A stretch of DNA of 64,000 bases. Source: Alphaproteobacteria bacterium MarineAlpha9_Bin3. Lineage in GTDB: Bacteria > Pseudomonadota > Alphaproteobacteria > TMED109. The notes under the pieces were generated by a model. It was not told where the DNA came from. It ran no database searches and was given only the letters and a program-made list of their open reading frames with translations. Every line of letters starts with the position of its first letter. Positions within the stretch are counted from its first letter, which is position 1. Shown piece by piece: positions 63,794 to 64,000 of this stretch. Location of the stretch: the NCBI GenBank assembly GCA_002937655.1, contig PTKH01000001.1:62001-126000 (forward strand). The letters run 5' to 3'. A program made the position numbers and the translations under genes.

Positions 63794-64000
63794 ATGATAC
63801 CTATTTATGATGATAATCCCGCATTAGGAAAACCTCTAATAGTAGTTACCACAATAGTTATGTGCGTGATGATTTGGTTTTGGCAGACTGGTTTAGGTTA
63901 TCAAGAAAGTAATGAAATAATATTAAGTTTTGGATTAACTCCAGCAGCATTTCTTGGAAATATGGAGCAAGTTGGTCCATTAATTTCTTTTTTTACATTA
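63794..64000 (+). CDS. Rhomboid-family membrane protease, N-terminal part
   Basis: The first 69 codons of a gene cut by the right edge of the window. The frame starts at the ATG at 63794. The protein begins MIPIYDDNPALGKPLIVVTT and continues with a hydrophobic segment (about 17-34), then a loop with LSFGLTPAAFLG. The start resembles alphaproteobacterial rhomboid intramembrane serine proteases. The catalytic Ser-His region lies beyond the edge, so catalytic identity is not confirmed. Confidence 0.75.
   Translation, partial: MIPIYDDNPALGKPLIVVTTIVMCVMIWFWQTGLGYQESNEIILSFGLTPAAFLGNMEQVGPLISFFTL

Noticed and set aside
1-64000. CRISPR arrays, tRNA/rRNA genes, insertion sequences, prophage or defence islands
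   Set aside because: No direct-repeat arrays, no cloverleaf-like GC-rich islands in the gaps, no transposase or phage proteins and no restriction or toxin families were seen. The only recombinase is the housekeeping XerD-type enzyme.
1-64000. Assignment to a particular clade (for example SAR11, HIMB59/AEGEAN-169 or SAR116)
   Set aside because: Low GC and compact layout suggest a streamlined marine lineage, but without a database comparison of rpmE, secA or lysC sequences I cannot choose among them.

Overview
The window looks like a chromosomal segment of a free-living, AT-rich (roughly 30% GC by eye), gene-dense alphaproteobacterium. Several markers support this: GcrA, a TrcR/DUF1013 protein and a PopZ-type C-terminal domain (alphaproteobacterial cell-cycle factors); DUF1192, DUF4167, DUF1178 and IalB families; aerobic cobaltochelatase CobS/CobT; and gene orders typical of the class (ubiG / lysC-rodZ-ispG-hisS-prfA-prmC-DUF4167; bolA / dnaJ-like-cobS-cobT / rpmB; aroK-aroB-CNNM protein; xerD-accA). 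Three TRAP-type solute-binding or permease elements, short intergenic gaps and abutting genes suggest a streamlined, probably marine heterotroph. That habitat and any genus-level placement are inference.

Layout. 1-6,390: trcR (cut by the left edge), quinone oxidoreductase, DUF1192, thioesterase, rpmE, proline iminopeptidase and a large M23 murein hydrolase. 5,965-13,807: a minus-strand housekeeping block running lysC, rodZ, ispG, hisS, prfA, prmC, DUF4167, with ubiG divergent. 13,797-23,700: secA, argJ, two methyltransferases, grxC and a nitrilase-family hydrolase, DUF1178, methylmalonyl-CoA mutase and rpmB. 23,702-31,850: cobT, cobS, a DnaJ-like protein, bolA, DUF2889, an AEC carrier, a CNNM/CorC protein, aroB and aroK. 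31,989-40,164: two unrecognised exported or membrane proteins, xerD, accA, an MFS pump, Nudix, propionyl-CoA synthetase and a Bax-inhibitor-1 protein. 40,348-50,572: pterin dehydratase, DUF3429, DMT carrier, second quinone oxidoreductase, ialB-like, rlmN, argG, YggT, an arylformamidase-like hydrolase, a two-gene sodium symporter and an orphan TRAP binding lipoprotein. 50,634-57,772: a TauE-type exporter, then a six-gene catabolic/TRAP operon. 57,904-64,000: mini-PopZ, gcrA, an M20 amidohydrolase, a FAH-family hydrolase with a maleylacetoacetate isomerase-like protein, dienelactone hydrolase, aldo-keto reductase, a DUF3365 haem-type protein and the start of a rhomboid protease.

How the genes fit together. 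Propionyl-CoA synthetase, methylmalonyl-CoA mutase and CobS/CobT together point to B12-dependent propionate use with at least part of aerobic cobalamin synthesis. The TRAP importer, CoA ligase, acyl-CoA dehydrogenase-fold protein and hydrolase form a plausible uptake-and-activation module for an unknown carboxylic acid. The FAH/isomerase pair suggests the lower end of tyrosine- or gentisate-type ring catabolism.

No tRNA, rRNA, CRISPR array, insertion sequence or prophage was seen, and no gene-free stretch exceeds 300 bases. I did not find a clearly new multi-gene system. The most interesting items are the 77-residue PopZ-like protein beside gcrA, the acyl-CoA dehydrogenase-like protein without the usual catalytic glutamate inside the TRAP operon, a six-repeat M23 hydrolase, and a methyltransferase-like protein with an eroded SAM site.
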